Positions 17,411 to 27,696 are shown, counted from the stretch's first letter. The stretch: 64,000 nucleotides of DNA from Halotalea alkalilenta DSM 17697 (GCF_000621205.1 NZ_JHYY01000036.1:1-64000), one strand, 5' to 3'. Numbers and translations: made by a program. The notes: generated from the sequence alone by a model not told the origin.

Positions 17411-19276
17411 ATGAATGCCACCGACATGGCCGCCCGGCAAGTGATGCAGGATCTGATCGACTGCCTGCTGGCGGAGGAGTTCTTCGCCAGCGCGCCGCTG
17501 CGGCTCGCCGACCCCGCGCAGTGGGAGGGAGGGCCCGGACGACCGCCTGCCTTCGCAGCCCTAGACCCGCAGCAGCGGATCTGGGAGTGGTGCTGCGACG
17601 AGCCTGAGCAGCGCTTCATCGTCGCCGCGCTGCGACCCGGTATCACCCAGTCGTGGGAGAAGGTCCCGGGCTCGCCGGTGTACGTACGCCATGGCGAACG
17701 TTGGCATGAGCTGAGCCCCGAGCGCTTCATGTCCTTGGTGCTGAAGGCGCTTGCGCCGCGCTACCCGGACAACGAGAAGGGACTGGCGCTGTTCATGGAG
17801 GTGCTGCGTACCAGCGTTCGGCAAACCGAGCTGTCGCTGGACCACCGGATCGATACCGGCGAGCTGCTGGAGCGGGACAACGCCGCATTCTTCCTGGCGA
17901 TGGAGCAGTGGGCCTCGCTGCGCGACCGGCCCTATCATCCGCTGGCCAAGGCCAAGCAGGGCCTGACCGACGAACAGTACCGCCACTACCAGGCGGAGTT
18001 CGCAAGTCCGGTGGCGCTCCACTGGGTCGCGGTCGAGCGCGCTGTGCTGCAGTATGGCGATGGCGTGGCATCGCAGGGAGAGAGCCCCGCCGACTACCTG
18101 CTCAGCCCATCGCAGCAGGCCGCGCTGCATGCCGAACTGCAAAAACGTGGCATAGCCGAGAGCCACATCGCGCTGCCGGTGCACCCTTGGCAATTCGAGC
18201 AGGTGCTAGAGGCCCAGCTGGGCGAGGCATTCGAGCGTGGAGACTGCCAGCGGCTGGAGTTCAACGACGCGTCCTTCTATGCCACCCCGTCGCTACGCTC
18301 GATGGTGCGCCCCGGGCACAGCACCGATCAGCTCAAGCTGCCGATGGCGATCCACTCGCTGGGGGCTTCGCGCTACCTGCCGGCGGTGAAGATGGTCAAT
18401 GGCTCGCTGAGCGAGGCCCTGCTGCGCCAGGCGCGCAAGCAGGACGAAGTGCTGGGCCAGACGCTGCACGTATGTGACGAAAGCAAATGGTGGGCCTTCA
18501 TGCCGCCAGGGGCGACGTTGTTCGACGAGGCCCCGCGGCACCTGTCGGCGATGGTGCGCAGCTATCCGCCCGAACTGCTCGACGATCCAGCTTGCCGACT
18601 GCTGCCGATGGCGGCGCTGGGCTCGCCGTTGCCCGGCAGCGACCGGCATTTCTTCGACGACTGGCTGCAATATCGCGAACTGCCGGTCAACGCTTCGTCG
18701 GTGCTGGTGCTGTTTCGCGAGCTGTGCCACCGCTTTTTCGACGTCAACCTGCGCATGTTCCGCCTCGGCATGCTCGGCGAGGTCCATGGCCAGAACGCCG
18801 TGCTGGTGTGGCGGGCCGGACAGGTGCAGGGACTGCTGCTGCGCGACCATGACTCGCTGCGTCTCTACGTGCCCTGGCTCAAGCGTAACGGGATGAGCGA
18901 CCCGGGCTACCGGATCAAGCAGGGGCACGCCCAGACGCTTTACCATGAGCGCCCCGAGGACCTGCTCTTCTGGTTGCAGACGCTTGGCATGCAGGTCAAC
19001 CTGCGCGCGATCATCGACACCCTCGAGCAGCTCTATGGATTGCCGGCGGCGACTTCGTGGGCCGCGCTGCGCGAGGTGATGGAAGAGCGGATCGCGGCCA
19101 TCGGCTTCGATGACGAGGCGCGCGAGATGCTGCATCATCGGCTCTTCGCCTCGCCGCACTGGCCGCTCAAGCTGCTGCTGCGGCCGATGGTCGAACGCGC
19201 CGGAGGGCCGGGCAGCATGCCGTTCGGCAAAGGGCAGGTGATCAACCCGTTTCACAGGATAGGCCGTGTCAGCTGA
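17411..19276 (+). CDS. acsA: NIS siderophore synthetase, AcsA type
   Basis: Third IucA/IucC-family synthetase, 621 residues. In the achromobactin model AcsA joins 2,4-diaminobutyrate to the citrate part. Motifs: LPVHPWQFEQVL (near residue 256), TPSLRSMVRP followed by LKLPMAIHSLGASRYLPAVK, and GEVHGQNAVLVW with LLLRDHDSLRLY. The ATG at 17411 has AGGAGG in front; the four bases after acsB contain no room for another promoter. It overlaps cbrA by 11 bases. Which of the synthetases handles which amine cannot be proved from sequence. Confidence 0.83.
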   Translation: MNATDMAARQVMQDLIDCLLAEEFFASAPLRLADPAQWEGGPGRPPAFAALDPQQRIWEWCCDEPEQRFIVAALRPGITQSWEKVPGSPVYVRHGERWHELSPERFMSLVLKALAPRYPDNEKGLALFMEVLRTSVRQTELSLDHRIDTGELLERDNAAFFLAMEQWASLRDRPYHPLAKAKQGLTDEQYRHYQAEFASPVALHWVAVERAVLQYGDGVASQGESPADYLLSPSQQAALHAELQKRGIAESHIALPVHPWQFEQVLEAQLGEAFERGDCQRLEFNDASFYATPSLRSMVRPGHSTDQLKLPMAIHSLGASRYLPAVKMVNGSLSEALLRQARKQDEVLGQTLHVCDESKWWAFMPPGATLFDEAPRHLSAMVRSYPPELLDDPACRLLPMAALGSPLPGSDRHFFDDWLQYRELPVNASSVLVLFRELCHRFFDVNLRMFRLGMLGEVHGQNAVLVWRAGQVQGLLLRDHDSLRLYVPWLKRNGMSDPGYRIKQGHAQTLYHERPEDLLFWLQTLGMQVNLRAIIDTLEQLYGLPAATSWAALREVMEERIAAIGFDDEAREMLHHRLFASPHWPLKLLLRPMVERAGGPGSMPFGKGQVINPFHRIGRVS

Positions 19277-20183
19277 TCGAGCGCATTCGTACTCCAGGCG
19301 TGGAACCTTTCGCCTGGCCATGGGCCTGCTGGCCTGGCGGCTGTTGGCGCCGACGGCGCAGGCCGCGCCACCCATGCGGGTGGTGACGCTGTTCCAGGGC
19401 GCGACCGACACCGCCGTCGCGCTGGGGGTGACGCCCTGTGGGGTAGTCGATTCATGGAGTGAAAAGCCCATGTATCGCTACCTGCGCGCCGCATTGGCAG
19501 AGGTGCCCCATGTTGGACTCGAGACCCAGCCGAGCCTCGAGGACATCGCGCTGCTGGCGCCTGACCTGATCGTCGCCTCGCGCTTTCGGCACGAGCGCAT
19601 CGCAGTACTGCTCGAGCAGCTCTGCCCGGTGCTGATGCTCGATGAGGTGTTCGAGTTCGAACGGACCCTGCTGCGGATGGGCGCGGCGCTGCATCGGCGC
19701 CAGCTGGCGATGGATATCCAGGCCGGTTGGCGGCGGCGCGTGGCGCGGCTGCGTGAACGGCTCGCGCGCCGCTTCGCCGATGACTGGCCGTTGACGGTGT
19801 CGGTGCTGGATATCCGCGAAGACCACGTGCGCAGCTACCTGCCGGGCAGCTTCTCAGGGTCCGTGCTCGACCAGCTGGGCTTCACCTGGAGCGAGGCCAG
19901 CCGCGCTGCCAGCGGTGTATCGATCAAGCTCACCAGTCGCGAGAGCCTGCCGGTGGTGGACGCCGATATCTTCTTCGTCTTCCTGCGCGCGGATACCCCC
20001 TCGATGCAGCGCAGCTACCAGGCGCTGGTCGGTCATCCGCTGTGGCAGCGCCTGCGCGCGCCGCGGCGGGGGCGGGTATGGCAGGTCGATGGCGTGGCCT
20101 GGAGCCTCTCCGGCGGCATTCTCGGCGCCAATCTGATGCTCGACGATATCGAGCGGGTCGCCACCGCGGCCGTCGCCTCATGA
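19266..20183 (+). CDS. cbrA: Ferric-siderophore periplasmic binding protein
   Basis: FecB/FhuD-like class III solute-binding protein, 305 residues, that should take the ferric siderophore from the receptor to the CbrBC permease. The N-terminus [20 protein letters not shown] is a twin-arginine-like signal ending near the AQA-APP site, as in FhuD. Later segments [15 protein letters not shown] and the linker-helix [15 protein letters not shown] fit the fold. GTG at 19266 overlaps acsA by 11 bases; an ATG at 19320 is possible but would remove the arginine pair. Confidence 0.85.
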   Translation: MSADRAHSYSRRGTFRLAMGLLAWRLLAPTAQAAPPMRVVTLFQGATDTAVALGVTPCGVVDSWSEKPMYRYLRAALAEVPHVGLETQPSLEDIALLAPDLIVASRFRHERIAVLLEQLCPVLMLDEVFEFERTLLRMGAALHRRQLAMDIQAGWRRRVARLRERLARRFADDWPLTVSVLDIREDHVRSYLPGSFSGSVLDQLGFTWSEASRAASGVSIKLTSRESLPVVDADIFFVFLRADTPSMQRSYQALVGHPLWQRLRAPRRGRVWQVDGVAWSLSGGILGANLMLDDIERVATAAVAS

Positions 20184-21169
20184 GCGACGCCCGGACCTTG
20201 AGTATCGCGGCGGTGCTACTGCTGTGCTGTGGCGTACTGAGCCTCTCCTTCGGCGCTAGCTGGATTCCACCCTCCGAAGCCATGATCGCACTGGTGCGGC
20301 CCGATGGGATGAATCTCGACCATATCCTGGTGAACAGCACGCGGCTGCCCCGCACGCTGCTTGCCATCGTGGTAGGGGCCTGCCTTGCGGTCGCGGGTGC
20401 GCTGATGCAGGCGCTGACCCGCAACCCCCTGGCCTCGCCGGGGCTGTTCGGCATCAATGCCGGGGCCGCCTTCTGTTTGATCCTGTTCACCTCGGTGTTT
20501 TCGCTCTCCTCACCTGAGCAGTGGCTCTGGTGTGCATTCCTCGGAGCGGCCATCGCCGGCGGCCTGGTGTGGCTGATCGGCAATGCGGGGCAGGGCAGTC
20601 TCTCGCCGCTGCGCATCGTGCTGGCCGGTGCGGCGATGACTGCGATGTTCTCCGCCTTCAGCCAGGCGCTGCTGGTGATCAACCAGGACGGGCTGGATAC
20701 GGTGCTTTTCTGGCTGGCGGGGTCACTGACCGAGCGCAGCTTGTCGACCGCGGCACCCCTTCTGATCTGCTCCGCGATAGCCCTTGGTGGGGCGTGGCTG
20801 CTGGCGGGACAGGTCAACGTATTGAATGCCGGCGTGCAGATCGCGGTCGGCCTGGGCCAGCGCACCGGCTGGATCCGGCTGCTGATCAGCGTATTGGTCG
20901 TCGCCCTGGCCGGTAGCGCCGTGGCGCTGGCCGGCAGCATCGGCTTCATCGGCCTGGTGGTGCCGCACATGGTGCGCAGGTTGCTTTCGGTCGACCATCG
21001 CTGGCTGCTGCCGGGCTGCGCTTTGGTCGGCGCGACGCTGCTGCTGTTGGCCGACATGCTGGCGAGGGTGGTGATCCTGCCGCAGGAGGTCCCCGTCGGG
21101 GTGATGACCGCTGTGTTCGGTGCACCGTTTTTCATCGCGCTGGTACGCCGGGGTGGCCGCTATGGCTAG
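20180..21169 (+). CDS. cbrB: Ferric-siderophore ABC transporter permease (FecCD family)
   Basis: Integral membrane subunit, 329 residues, with the FecCD-family hallmarks [22 protein letters not shown] near residue 57 and [20 protein letters not shown] near residue 250 (coupling-helix region). About ten hydrophobic helices are visible. The start overlaps the cbrA stop as ATGA and the end overlaps cbrC by eight bases. It should form the heterodimer channel with CbrC. Confidence 0.9.
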   Translation: MSDARTLSIAAVLLLCCGVLSLSFGASWIPPSEAMIALVRPDGMNLDHILVNSTRLPRTLLAIVVGACLAVAGALMQALTRNPLASPGLFGINAGAAFCLILFTSVFSLSSPEQWLWCAFLGAAIAGGLVWLIGNAGQGSLSPLRIVLAGAAMTAMFSAFSQALLVINQDGLDTVLFWLAGSLTERSLSTAAPLLICSAIALGGAWLLAGQVNVLNAGVQIAVGLGQRTGWIRLLISVLVVALAGSAVALAGSIGFIGLVVPHMVRRLLSVDHRWLLPGCALVGATLLLLADMLARVVILPQEVPVGVMTAVFGAPFFIALVRRGGRYG

Positions 21170-22199
21170 ATCGAGGATTCTAGTCCTGCGCCGTGGCGGG
21201 TTTTCCTGCCGCATCGAGCTCTCGACGCTCATGCGATTGATGATCGCGGCAGCGGTCACTGCGCTTGTGGCACTCGCCTCGCTGTGCCTGGGCAAGGTCG
21301 TGCTCTCGCCGCTGGCGGTATTGCGTGCGCTGTTCGGCGAGGGGGATCAGAGCCTGGTCTTCATCGTCGAGCAGCTGCGCCTGCCGCGCCTGCTGCTGGC
21401 GGCGCTGGTCGGCGCGGCGCTGTCGGTCTCCGGGTTGATCCTCCAGGCGATCATTCGCAATCCACTGGCCTCGCCGGACCTTTTGGGGATCACCAGCGGC
21501 GCCAGCGCGGCGGCGGTGCTCTACCTGTCTTCGTTCGCCGCGGTGCTGGGGCAGCGGTTCATCCCGCTGGCGGCGATGCTGGGGGCCGGGCTTGCGGTGC
21601 TCACGGTCTATCTGCTGGCCTGGAAGCAGGGCGCCTCGCCGCTGCGGCTGGTGCTGATCGGCGTCGGTATATCGGCGCTGTTGGCCGCTGCGACCACCTT
21701 CATGCTGGTGTTCAGCCCGCTGAGCACTACGCTTTCGGCCTACGTCTGGCTCACCGGCAGCGTCTACGGCGCCAATTGGGCCGAGGCGCGTGCGCTGGCC
21801 TTTTGGCTGCTGGCCCTGCTGCCGCTACTGGTCGTGCTGTCGCGCCAGGTGATGGTGCAGCAGCTGGACGACGGGCTGGCGAGAGGAATCGGGGTGCGGG
21901 TCGAGTGGCTGCGGGCCGCCTTGCTGATGGTGAGCGTGGCGCTGGCCGGCGCGGCCATCGCCTGGGGAGGCGCAATGGCCTTCGTCGGGCTGATCGCCCC
22001 CCATATCGCCAAGCGGCTGGTCGCCGCGGGCTTCGCCGGGCAGGCGGCGATGTCGGCGCTGAGCGGCGCAAGCCTCTTGATGCTGGCCGACCTGGCCGGG
22101 CGCACGCTGTTTTTGCCGTTGGACCTGCCCGCCGGTATCTTCGTCGCCGTGCTGGGCACACCGTTTTTCCTGTACCTGCTGATCAGGCAGCGTCATTGA
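21162..22199 (+). CDS. cbrC: Ferric-siderophore ABC transporter permease (FecCD family)
   Basis: Second FecCD-type permease, 345 residues. It repeats the family pattern [20 protein letters not shown] near residue 68 and [19 protein letters not shown] near residue 270. The chosen ATG at 21162 overlaps the cbrB stop; an earlier in-frame ATG lies deeper within cbrB. The N-terminal 20 residues are basic and arginine-rich, as for an inside-facing tail. Confidence 0.9.
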   Translation: MARSRILVLRRGGFSCRIELSTLMRLMIAAAVTALVALASLCLGKVVLSPLAVLRALFGEGDQSLVFIVEQLRLPRLLLAALVGAALSVSGLILQAIIRNPLASPDLLGITSGASAAAVLYLSSFAAVLGQRFIPLAAMLGAGLAVLTVYLLAWKQGASPLRLVLIGVGISALLAAATTFMLVFSPLSTTLSAYVWLTGSVYGANWAEARALAFWLLALLPLLVVLSRQVMVQQLDDGLARGIGVRVEWLRAALLMVSVALAGAAIAWGGAMAFVGLIAPHIAKRLVAAGFAGQAAMSALSGASLLMLADLAGRTLFLPLDLPAGIFVAVLGTPFFLYLLIRQRH

Positions 22200-22210
22200 G
22201 GAGTCAAGGC

Positions 22211-23002
22211 ATGAGCGCCATCGCGAGTCGTGGCCTGACACTGGGCTATCAGCGCCAGACGATCATCGAGGGGCTGGACATCGAGCTGCCCTATGGCGAG
22301 GTCTCGGTGCTGATCGGCGGTAACGGCTGCGGCAAGAGCACCTTGCTCAAGTCCTTCGCCCGGCTGCTCAAGCCGGTGCAGGGTGTGGTGCTGCTGAATG
22401 GCGCGGACATCCAGCAAAAGCCCACCGCGGTAGTGGCGCGCGAGCTTGCGATCCTGCCGCAGATGCCGGTCGCGCCGGAGGGAATCAGCGTCCGGCAGCT
22501 GGTGAGCCTGGGGCGTTATCCCTACCAGAACTGGATGCAGCAGTGGTCGAGCGAGGACGAAGCGATGGTCGCTCGGGCGCTGGCGCGTACAGGTCTGGAG
22601 GCGCTGGCCGAGCGCCCGGTGGATTCGCTTTCCGGCGGTCAGCGCCAGCGTGCATGGATCGCCATGACCCTGGCGCAGGACACCGGGATCGTGCTGCTCG
22701 ACGAGCCGACCACCTTCCTTGACCTTGCCTACCAGATCGAAGTGCTGGACCTGCTGCGCGAGCTCAACCGGGGCGAGGGCAAGACCATCATCATGGTGCT
22801 GCACGATCTCAACCTGGCCTGTCGCTACGCGGACCACATGGTCGCCGTCCACCAGCGCACCGTCTTCGCCCAGGGACGCCCTGATGACATCCTCACCGAG
22901 GCGCTGGTCAAGACCGTGTTCGATCTCGACTGCCGGGTGATCCCCGATCCGTTCTTCGGCACCCCCCTGTGCATCCCGTTCGGGCGGGAGGCACCGCCGT
23001 GA
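22211..23002 (+). CDS. cbrD: Ferric-siderophore ABC transporter ATP-binding protein
   Basis: ATPase subunit, 263 residues, of the FecE/FepC type. Walker A is GGNGCGKST (near residue 38), signature [13 protein letters not shown] (near 139), Walker [14 protein letters not shown] with the D-loop after it, and the switch histidine in [11 protein letters not shown] at 22211 has a GAGG site upstream. Its stop overlaps the GTG start of the next gene, tying reductase expression to the importer. Confidence 0.92.
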   Translation: MSAIASRGLTLGYQRQTIIEGLDIELPYGEVSVLIGGNGCGKSTLLKSFARLLKPVQGVVLLNGADIQQKPTAVVARELAILPQMPVAPEGISVRQLVSLGRYPYQNWMQQWSSEDEAMVARALARTGLEALAERPVDSLSGGQRQRAWIAMTLAQDTGIVLLDEPTTFLDLAYQIEVLDLLRELNRGEGKTIIMVLHDLNLACRYADHMVAVHQRTVFAQGRPDDILTEALVKTVFDLDCRVIPDPFFGTPLCIPFGREAPP

Positions 23003-23775
23003 ATGCGGCGTTCACCGCCGAGGAGTGGGCGGTGCTGAGCGGCACGCTGCGGCTGAAGGCCGCCAGCGAGCGGGACCGCGCGCGCTCGCTGGAGGCGCGT
23101 TCGCTGTTGCGTGAAGAGAGCTGCACGCAAGTGCTGGACCGCCTGGCGCCGATCATCGGCTCGCCCTCGCGTCGGATCACCGCTTCGCTTTTGGCCAAGC
23201 GGATCTCCTTTCTCGCCACCGGCGCCTGCCTCTATGCGATGTCGGTCTTCGACAAGGGGCTGACCCTGTCGCTGGACAACGCGATCATCGAATACGGCCA
23301 TGACGCGGGACGCTGGACCTCATCCATGCCGCTCGAGCGACTGCGGGCCTCCCGTTACCCCGAGGGCCAGCGGGACGCCTGGCGCGAGGAGATCGCCGGC
23401 ACGCTGTTCGCCGGGCTGCTGCAGCCGCTGTGGCAGACGTTCTACGGGGTCACCGGCCTGCCGCGGCGGATCCTCTGGGAGAACACTGCGGTGCGGGTCT
23501 ACTCGCTTTACGAAAAGCGGATGGCAAATCTTGACGACGAGGCGACCCGAGCGCGCTGCGCTACGGACTTCGACTGGTTGCTGAGACAAGCGCCTGCCGC
23601 CATGTTCGGCCTCGACTACAACCCGCTGGGCCATTTCCGTAGGCCACCGACGCCGCTCGACGACGGCCGGCGAAGCATTCGATTTCGCCGGACCTGCTGC
23701 TTCTATTACCAGGCCACCGAGCCTGCGCAATACTGTTCTACCTGCCCGCTGCTGCGGCCGAGGAAAAAACGATGA
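22999..23775 (+). CDS. Siderophore-iron reductase, FhuF type
   Basis: Predicted cytoplasmic [2Fe-2S] protein that releases iron from imported ferric siderophore by reduction to Fe(II). The C-terminus has the FhuF cluster-binding pattern CC-x10-C-x2-C (RTCCFYY to YCSTCP, about residues 233-248). The rest matches only the general FhuF length (258 residues) and helical character. The GTG start overlaps the cbrD stop (GTGA), and the stop overlaps the next start (ATGA). This placement after the importer fits a role in iron release. Confidence 0.85.
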   Translation: MNAAFTAEEWAVLSGTLRLKAASERDRARSLEARSLLREESCTQVLDRLAPIIGSPSRRITASLLAKRISFLATGACLYAMSVFDKGLTLSLDNAIIEYGHDAGRWTSSMPLERLRASRYPEGQRDAWREEIAGTLFAGLLQPLWQTFYGVTGLPRRILWENTAVRVYSLYEKRMANLDDEATRARCATDFDWLLRQAPAAMFGLDYNPLGHFRRPPTPLDDGRRSIRFRRTCCFYYQATEPAQYCSTCPLLRPRKKR

Positions 23776-24410
23776 GCTATCGCATCGCGCCACGTCGCCA
23801 AGGGATGGGCGAGGAGTCGATCCGCCGCTACCAGGGGATCGGCTCGTCGACCATCGGCCACCTCAACAGCCAAGGCTACCTGCGCGGTATCGAGGCGCTG
23901 TTCGATGACCTGCACATGGTCGGCAACGTGGTGACGGCCAAGGTCTTTCCCCCCGACGGCAGCGTACTGCGCGAGGCGCTGCTATCGAGCCGGCCGGGAG
24001 ATGTGCTGGTGATCGAGTGCGTCGGTGACGACTACGCATGCTGGGGGGAGCTGCGCACCATGGCTGGGCTGATCAAAGGCCTCGCAGGGGTGGTGGTGGC
24101 GGGTCCGGTCACCGACGCGCGCGCCCTGCGCCGGCTGCGATTGCCGGTGTTCTGCCAGGGCGTGAGTGCGGTGACCACGCGCAAGATCGGGCTGAGCGGG
24201 GAGGTCAACGGCGCGATAGAAATCGCCGGTGTGGATGTGGCACCTGGGGACCTCGCCGTCGGCGACGATGACGGCGTGTTCATCCTCGGCCCGAGCCTTG
24301 CCGAGGCGCTTTTGCCCGAACTGCTGGCGAAGGAAGCGCAGGACCAGGCATCCCGGGCGAAATTCGCCTCGAGGCTCGCCGAGCGCGACGGCCCCGGGGC
24401 GAAGCGCTAG
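23772..24410 (+). CDS. RraA/HMG-aldolase family protein
   Basis: RraA-like fold, 212 residues, of the family that includes 4-hydroxy-4-methyl-2-oxoglutarate aldolase/oxaloacetate decarboxylase and the RNase E inhibitor RraA. Visible: GSSTIGHLNSQG near the start, RPGDVLVIECVG (near residue 77), GVVVAGPVTDARALRRLRLPVF (near 103) and VAPGDLAVGDDDGVF. The metal-site motif of active aldolases is usually G-x-x-R-D; here it reads GPVTD, so the arginine is replaced. It is coupled (ATGA) to the FhuF-like gene and ends the operon. A link to oxaloacetate or 2-oxoglutarate supply is possible but unproven. Confidence 0.75.
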   Translation: MSYRIAPRRQGMGEESIRRYQGIGSSTIGHLNSQGYLRGIEALFDDLHMVGNVVTAKVFPPDGSVLREALLSSRPGDVLVIECVGDDYACWGELRTMAGLIKGLAGVVVAGPVTDARALRRLRLPVFCQGVSAVTTRKIGLSGEVNGAIEIAGVDVAPGDLAVGDDDGVFILGPSLAEALLPELLAKEAQDQASRAKFASRLAERDGPGAKR

Positions 24411-24411
24411 C

Positions 24412-25740
24412 TCATACCCATTGATGAATCCGGTGCTGCGTTCCATCGAAGAAACGCTCGAGCCGGAACGGCGTCGGGTCGACCGAGGGCACCTCGCCCG
24501 CGATCATCTCGGCGGCGAGAAAGCCGGCTCCCGGGCCGATGGCGAATCCGTGGCCGCTGAAGCCGCTGGCGAGATAGCAGCCGGGCACGCCATCCACTGG
24601 CGAGATCACCGGGACCATGTCCGGCGTCGCATCGATCAACCCGCCCCAGCTCTCGGCCACGCGGGTGTGGGCCATGCTCGGATAGGCCGCATGGAAGGCT
24701 GCGAGCCCGGCTTCGATGAGCTTCGGATCGGGGCTCGGATCGTAGATGCGGTGGCGCTCGAACGGTGATGGACGATCGAGCTGCCAGCTACTCCAGGCGC
24801 CGGGACCGCTCAGGAACGACTTGCCGATGCGGATGGTGAGCTCGCCCCGGCGACGGATGAACAGTGGGGCGAAGTGGCGCGCCTGGCGCAAGCCCATCGG
24901 GGTCAGCTCTATCCGTCCGCGCCCACGCAGGCCAATGGTGTATCCGCCATCGATGCGGCGACGATAGGAGAACTTCGGGCTGCCGACGCCACCCGGGTGG
25001 ATTTGCGCCGCGGCCGTGGTGCGAAAGGCGGTGGCATACACCCCCGATTGCGGAAAGTCGATGCCGTGGCGGCGCAATAGCATCGTCGACCAAGCGCCTG
25101 CCGCGCACAGCACGGCCTGGGTGCGGATTTCACCGCGCTCGGTGACCACGTGGGATATCCGTCCCGCGGAGGTTTCCCACCCGCGCACCGCGCATTGCTG
25201 GTGGATCGTCACCCCCTGTCGTTGAGCGCTGCGCGCGATCGCGGGGGCCGCGATCGCAGGCTCCGCCCAACCGTCGACCGGCGAGTGGATCGCGCCGATC
25301 CAGCGCTCGCTGGTGGCGGGCAGCGCGGCATGTGTCTCGGACGCTGAGAGCAGGCCGCCCTCCATGCCGTACGCCTTGGTGCTCCGCAGCCAACCCTCCC
25401 AGCGTGCCACTTCGCTGGGATCCTTGGTCACTACCATCATGCCGGTTTGGCGAAAGCCGCTGTCCTCGCCGATCGCGTCGCTCATGTTGCGCCACAGCGC
25501 CATGCTTTTCATCGCCAGCGGCACTTCCGGCAGTGAACGCAGCTGTTCACGGCACCAGCCCCAGTTACGGCTGGATTGCTCCCCCGCGATCACGCCTTTC
25601 TCCAGCACCGCGACCGACAGGCCGCGCTTTCTCAGCGCAAGTGCCGCGCAGACGCCGACGATCCCACCGCCGACGATGACCACATCGGCTCGAGCGGGCA
25701 GGGCGTCGTTCGAATGGAGAGCTTCAACGCGAGGAGACAT
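24412..25740 (-). CDS. FAD-dependent amine/amino-acid oxidoreductase (DAO family)
   Basis: Flavoprotein of the D-amino-acid oxidase/glycine oxidase superfamily, 442 residues. The FAD fold is ADVVIVGGGIVGVCAALALR (near residue 18), followed by SSRNWGWCREQ, a segment shared by many DadA-like dehydrogenases; the C-terminal FAD contact is ASGFSGHGFAIGPGAG. The ATG at 25740 is chosen because AAGGA lies nine bases before it; the frame is open further upstream inside the permease gene. It is the last gene of the importer operon, so it probably oxidises the imported amine or its product. Exact substrate unknown. Confidence 0.82.
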   Translation of the reverse strand: MSPRVEALHSNDALPARADVVIVGGGIVGVCAALALRKRGLSVAVLEKGVIAGEQSSRNWGWCREQLRSLPEVPLAMKSMALWRNMSDAIGEDSGFRQTGMMVVTKDPSEVARWEGWLRSTKAYGMEGGLLSASETHAALPATSERWIGAIHSPVDGWAEPAIAAPAIARSAQRQGVTIHQQCAVRGWETSAGRISHVVTERGEIRTQAVLCAAGAWSTMLLRRHGIDFPQSGVYATAFRTTAAAQIHPGGVGSPKFSYRRRIDGGYTIGLRGRGRIELTPMGLRQARHFAPLFIRRRGELTIRIGKSFLSGPGAWSSWQLDRPSPFERHRIYDPSPDPKLIEAGLAAFHAAYPSMAHTRVAESWGGLIDATPDMVPVISPVDGVPGCYLASGFSGHGFAIGPGAGFLAAEMIAGEVPSVDPTPFRLERFFDGTQHRIHQWV

Positions 25741-26683
25741 GGATGGCATTCCTTGGCGATGGTGACGGGCGAAGGGGGGGAGTGTCAGTGGACTTGGGCG
25801 CAGGGCGTGGGGCGCCCGGGGAGAGCTCCGCGTCCTCCGCGGCCATGGCGGTCTTCTTGCGGCGCGCGTTGCGGCGGTCCTCCCGTCGCTTGATGAGCTC
25901 GTAGGCAAGCGCGGCGACGAGGGTGAGCATCACGATGATGGTGGCGAGTGCGCTGATCACCGGCGAAGAGCCCAGCCGCACCCGGCCGGCGAGGACCGTG
26001 GTCAGCGTCTTGTCCGCCAGGATCGAGAAGGTGGTGGTGTTGTAGTTCTCGAACGAGGTCAGGAACGCAAGCACCGCCGCGGATAGGATCGCTGGGCGCA
26101 GGAAGGGCAGCAGGATGTGCCGGAAGGCCTGCGGAAAGCTCGCGCCGAGATCGAGCGCGGCCTCTTCCTGGGCCGATTCGAAGCGCTGCAGACGCGCCAT
26201 GATGATCAGCATGCAGTAGGAGGAAATGAAGCTCGACTGGCCCAGTACGGTCAGTACGATGCCGTCGTACATCAGCTCCCGCAGGCCGGCCAGGCCGCTG
26301 AAGTCACGCCAGAACACGACGGTGCTGATCCCGATCACGATCCCTGGGGTGAGCACCGGCGCCACCACCACGAAGTAGTAGAACGAGCGGGCCGAGCGGA
26401 AGATCTGGGTCATGCAGATGGCGCCCGCCAGGCCCACCGGCACTGACACCAGCACCACGAAGATGCCGATGATCACGCTGGTTTTCAGGCCTTCCAGTAT
26501 TTCGGCATCGCTGGCGAGCCTTTGGAACCACTCGAGGGTCAAGCCCTCGATCGGCCACACCTGCGGATAGGCGGGGGTATTGAACGCGGACACCACCATC
26601 ACCGCCAAAGGGCCCAGCAGGAAGGTGAAGAAGGAGACCATGTAGACGGCGACGATGAAGCGATTGAGCATGGCTGATTTCAT
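25724..26683 (-). CDS. ABC transporter permease, PotC-like
   Basis: Inner-membrane permease of the spermidine/putrescine-type importer family, 319 residues with six hydrophobic helices. The cytoplasmic coupling loop EEAALDLGASFPQAFRHILLP (about residue 170) is the binding-protein-dependent permease signature. The ATG overlaps the previous permease stop (ATGA). The C-terminus is unusual: about 45 residues rich in Lys, Pro and Ser follow the last helix, and they overlap the oxidase start by 17 bases. Confidence 0.88.
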   Translation of the reverse strand: MKSAMLNRFIVAVYMVSFFTFLLGPLAVMVVSAFNTPAYPQVWPIEGLTLEWFQRLASDAEILEGLKTSVIIGIFVVLVSVPVGLAGAICMTQIFRSARSFYYFVVVAPVLTPGIVIGISTVVFWRDFSGLAGLRELMYDGIVLTVLGQSSFISSYCMLIIMARLQRFESAQEEAALDLGASFPQAFRHILLPFLRPAILSAAVLAFLTSFENYNTTTFSILADKTLTTVLAGRVRLGSSPVISALATIIVMLTLVAALAYELIKRREDRRNARRKKTAMAAEDAELSPGAPRPAPKSTDTPPLRPSPSPRNAIHVSSR

Positions 26684-27684
26684 CGCGTGATTTCCCCCAG
26701 TTTGAGGCCCGAGATCTTGAGCACGGTGAGCACGAACACGATGCAGGCCAGCAGCAGGATGAAGGCGTAGGCGGCGCCCTGGGGCCAGTCGAAGAGCTGG
26801 TAGAAGCGGTCGTAGACGATCGGGGTGAACCATAGAGAGCGAGGTCCACCGAGCACCATCGGCGTCGCCACCGCACCAGCGGTGAGCATGAAGCACAGGG
26901 TCATGCCCGAGGCGATGCCGGGCTTGGCATGGGGCATGACCACGAAGAGATGGATGTGCCACCAGGGCGCGCCGAGATCTCGGGCGGCTTCTATCTGATT
27001 GTGATCCTGGCTCTCGATCGCGTTGTAGAGCGGGAAGATCATGATCAGCAGATGCGAGTAGCACAGGGCCATGTAGAGCCCTACGTTCGCACCGAGGAAG
27101 TCGAACGGAGCGCCCGCCAGGCCCATCCAGTCGAGCACGCCGTTCACGAAGCCGTTTTCCGATAGCAGGATGCGAAAAGCGAAGGCGCGCAGGATGTCGT
27201 TGACCCAGTAGGGAATGATCAACAGCAGCAATACGATGCGCAGTTTCTTCAGCGTGGCCGCCTGGGCCATGTAGTAGGCGATCGGGTAGCAGATCGCGAA
27301 GTTCACCAGGGTCAGGATGATGCTGGCCACGATGGTGACGAAGAAGGCGCGGATATGGACGGTGTTCCATGCTTCAGCGCTGGTCGAGCTGCCGAAGAGA
27401 AAGTACCGGTAGTTCTTGAGCGTGTACTCGTCGAGCGGTCCGCCCACCTGCGAAGGAGGCAGCTTCGGCCGGAACGAGAGATCGACCATGAAGACCATCG
27501 GCATGATGATGGTGACGATGGTCCAGAAGCCGACGGCGAGGATCAGGTAGGTGCCGATCAAGACGCCGTTGCGCTCGAAGAAAGACATCCCGCGCCCGCC
27601 TTTCTTGCGCTCGAGCATCATCAGCAGCAGGAATATCGCGACCACGATCAGCGTGGCGGCGAAGGTGATCGAGAGCCCTTTCAT
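26680..27684 (-). CDS. ABC transporter permease, PotB-like
   Basis: Partner permease, 334 residues. An N-terminal helix pair with a basic linker (MLERKKGGRGMSFFERNG) precedes the usual six-helix core. The coupling signature is IEAARDLGAPWWHIHLFVVM (about residue 240). It sits between the ATPase and the second permease with four-base overlap to the latter. The gene order binding protein, ATPase, permease, permease is standard for Pot-type importers. Confidence 0.88.
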   Translation of the reverse strand: MKGLSITFAATLIVVAIFLLLMMLERKKGGRGMSFFERNGVLIGTYLILAVGFWTIVTIIMPMVFMVDLSFRPKLPPSQVGGPLDEYTLKNYRYFLFGSSTSAEAWNTVHIRAFFVTIVASIILTLVNFAICYPIAYYMAQAATLKKLRIVLLLLIIPYWVNDILRAFAFRILLSENGFVNGVLDWMGLAGAPFDFLGANVGLYMALCYSHLLIMIFPLYNAIESQDHNQIEAARDLGAPWWHIHLFVVMPHAKPGIASGMTLCFMLTAGAVATPMVLGGPRSLWFTPIVYDRFYQLFDWPQGAAYAFILLLACIVFVLTVLKISGLKLGEITR

Positions 27685-27696
27685 CGCATCGTCTCC

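Noticed and set aside
7709-24410. Staphyloferrin B cluster (sbn)
   Set aside because: No sbnA/sbnB-type diaminopropionate genes, and the gene order and cbrABCD importer match achromobactin loci better. The final product still needs chemistry.
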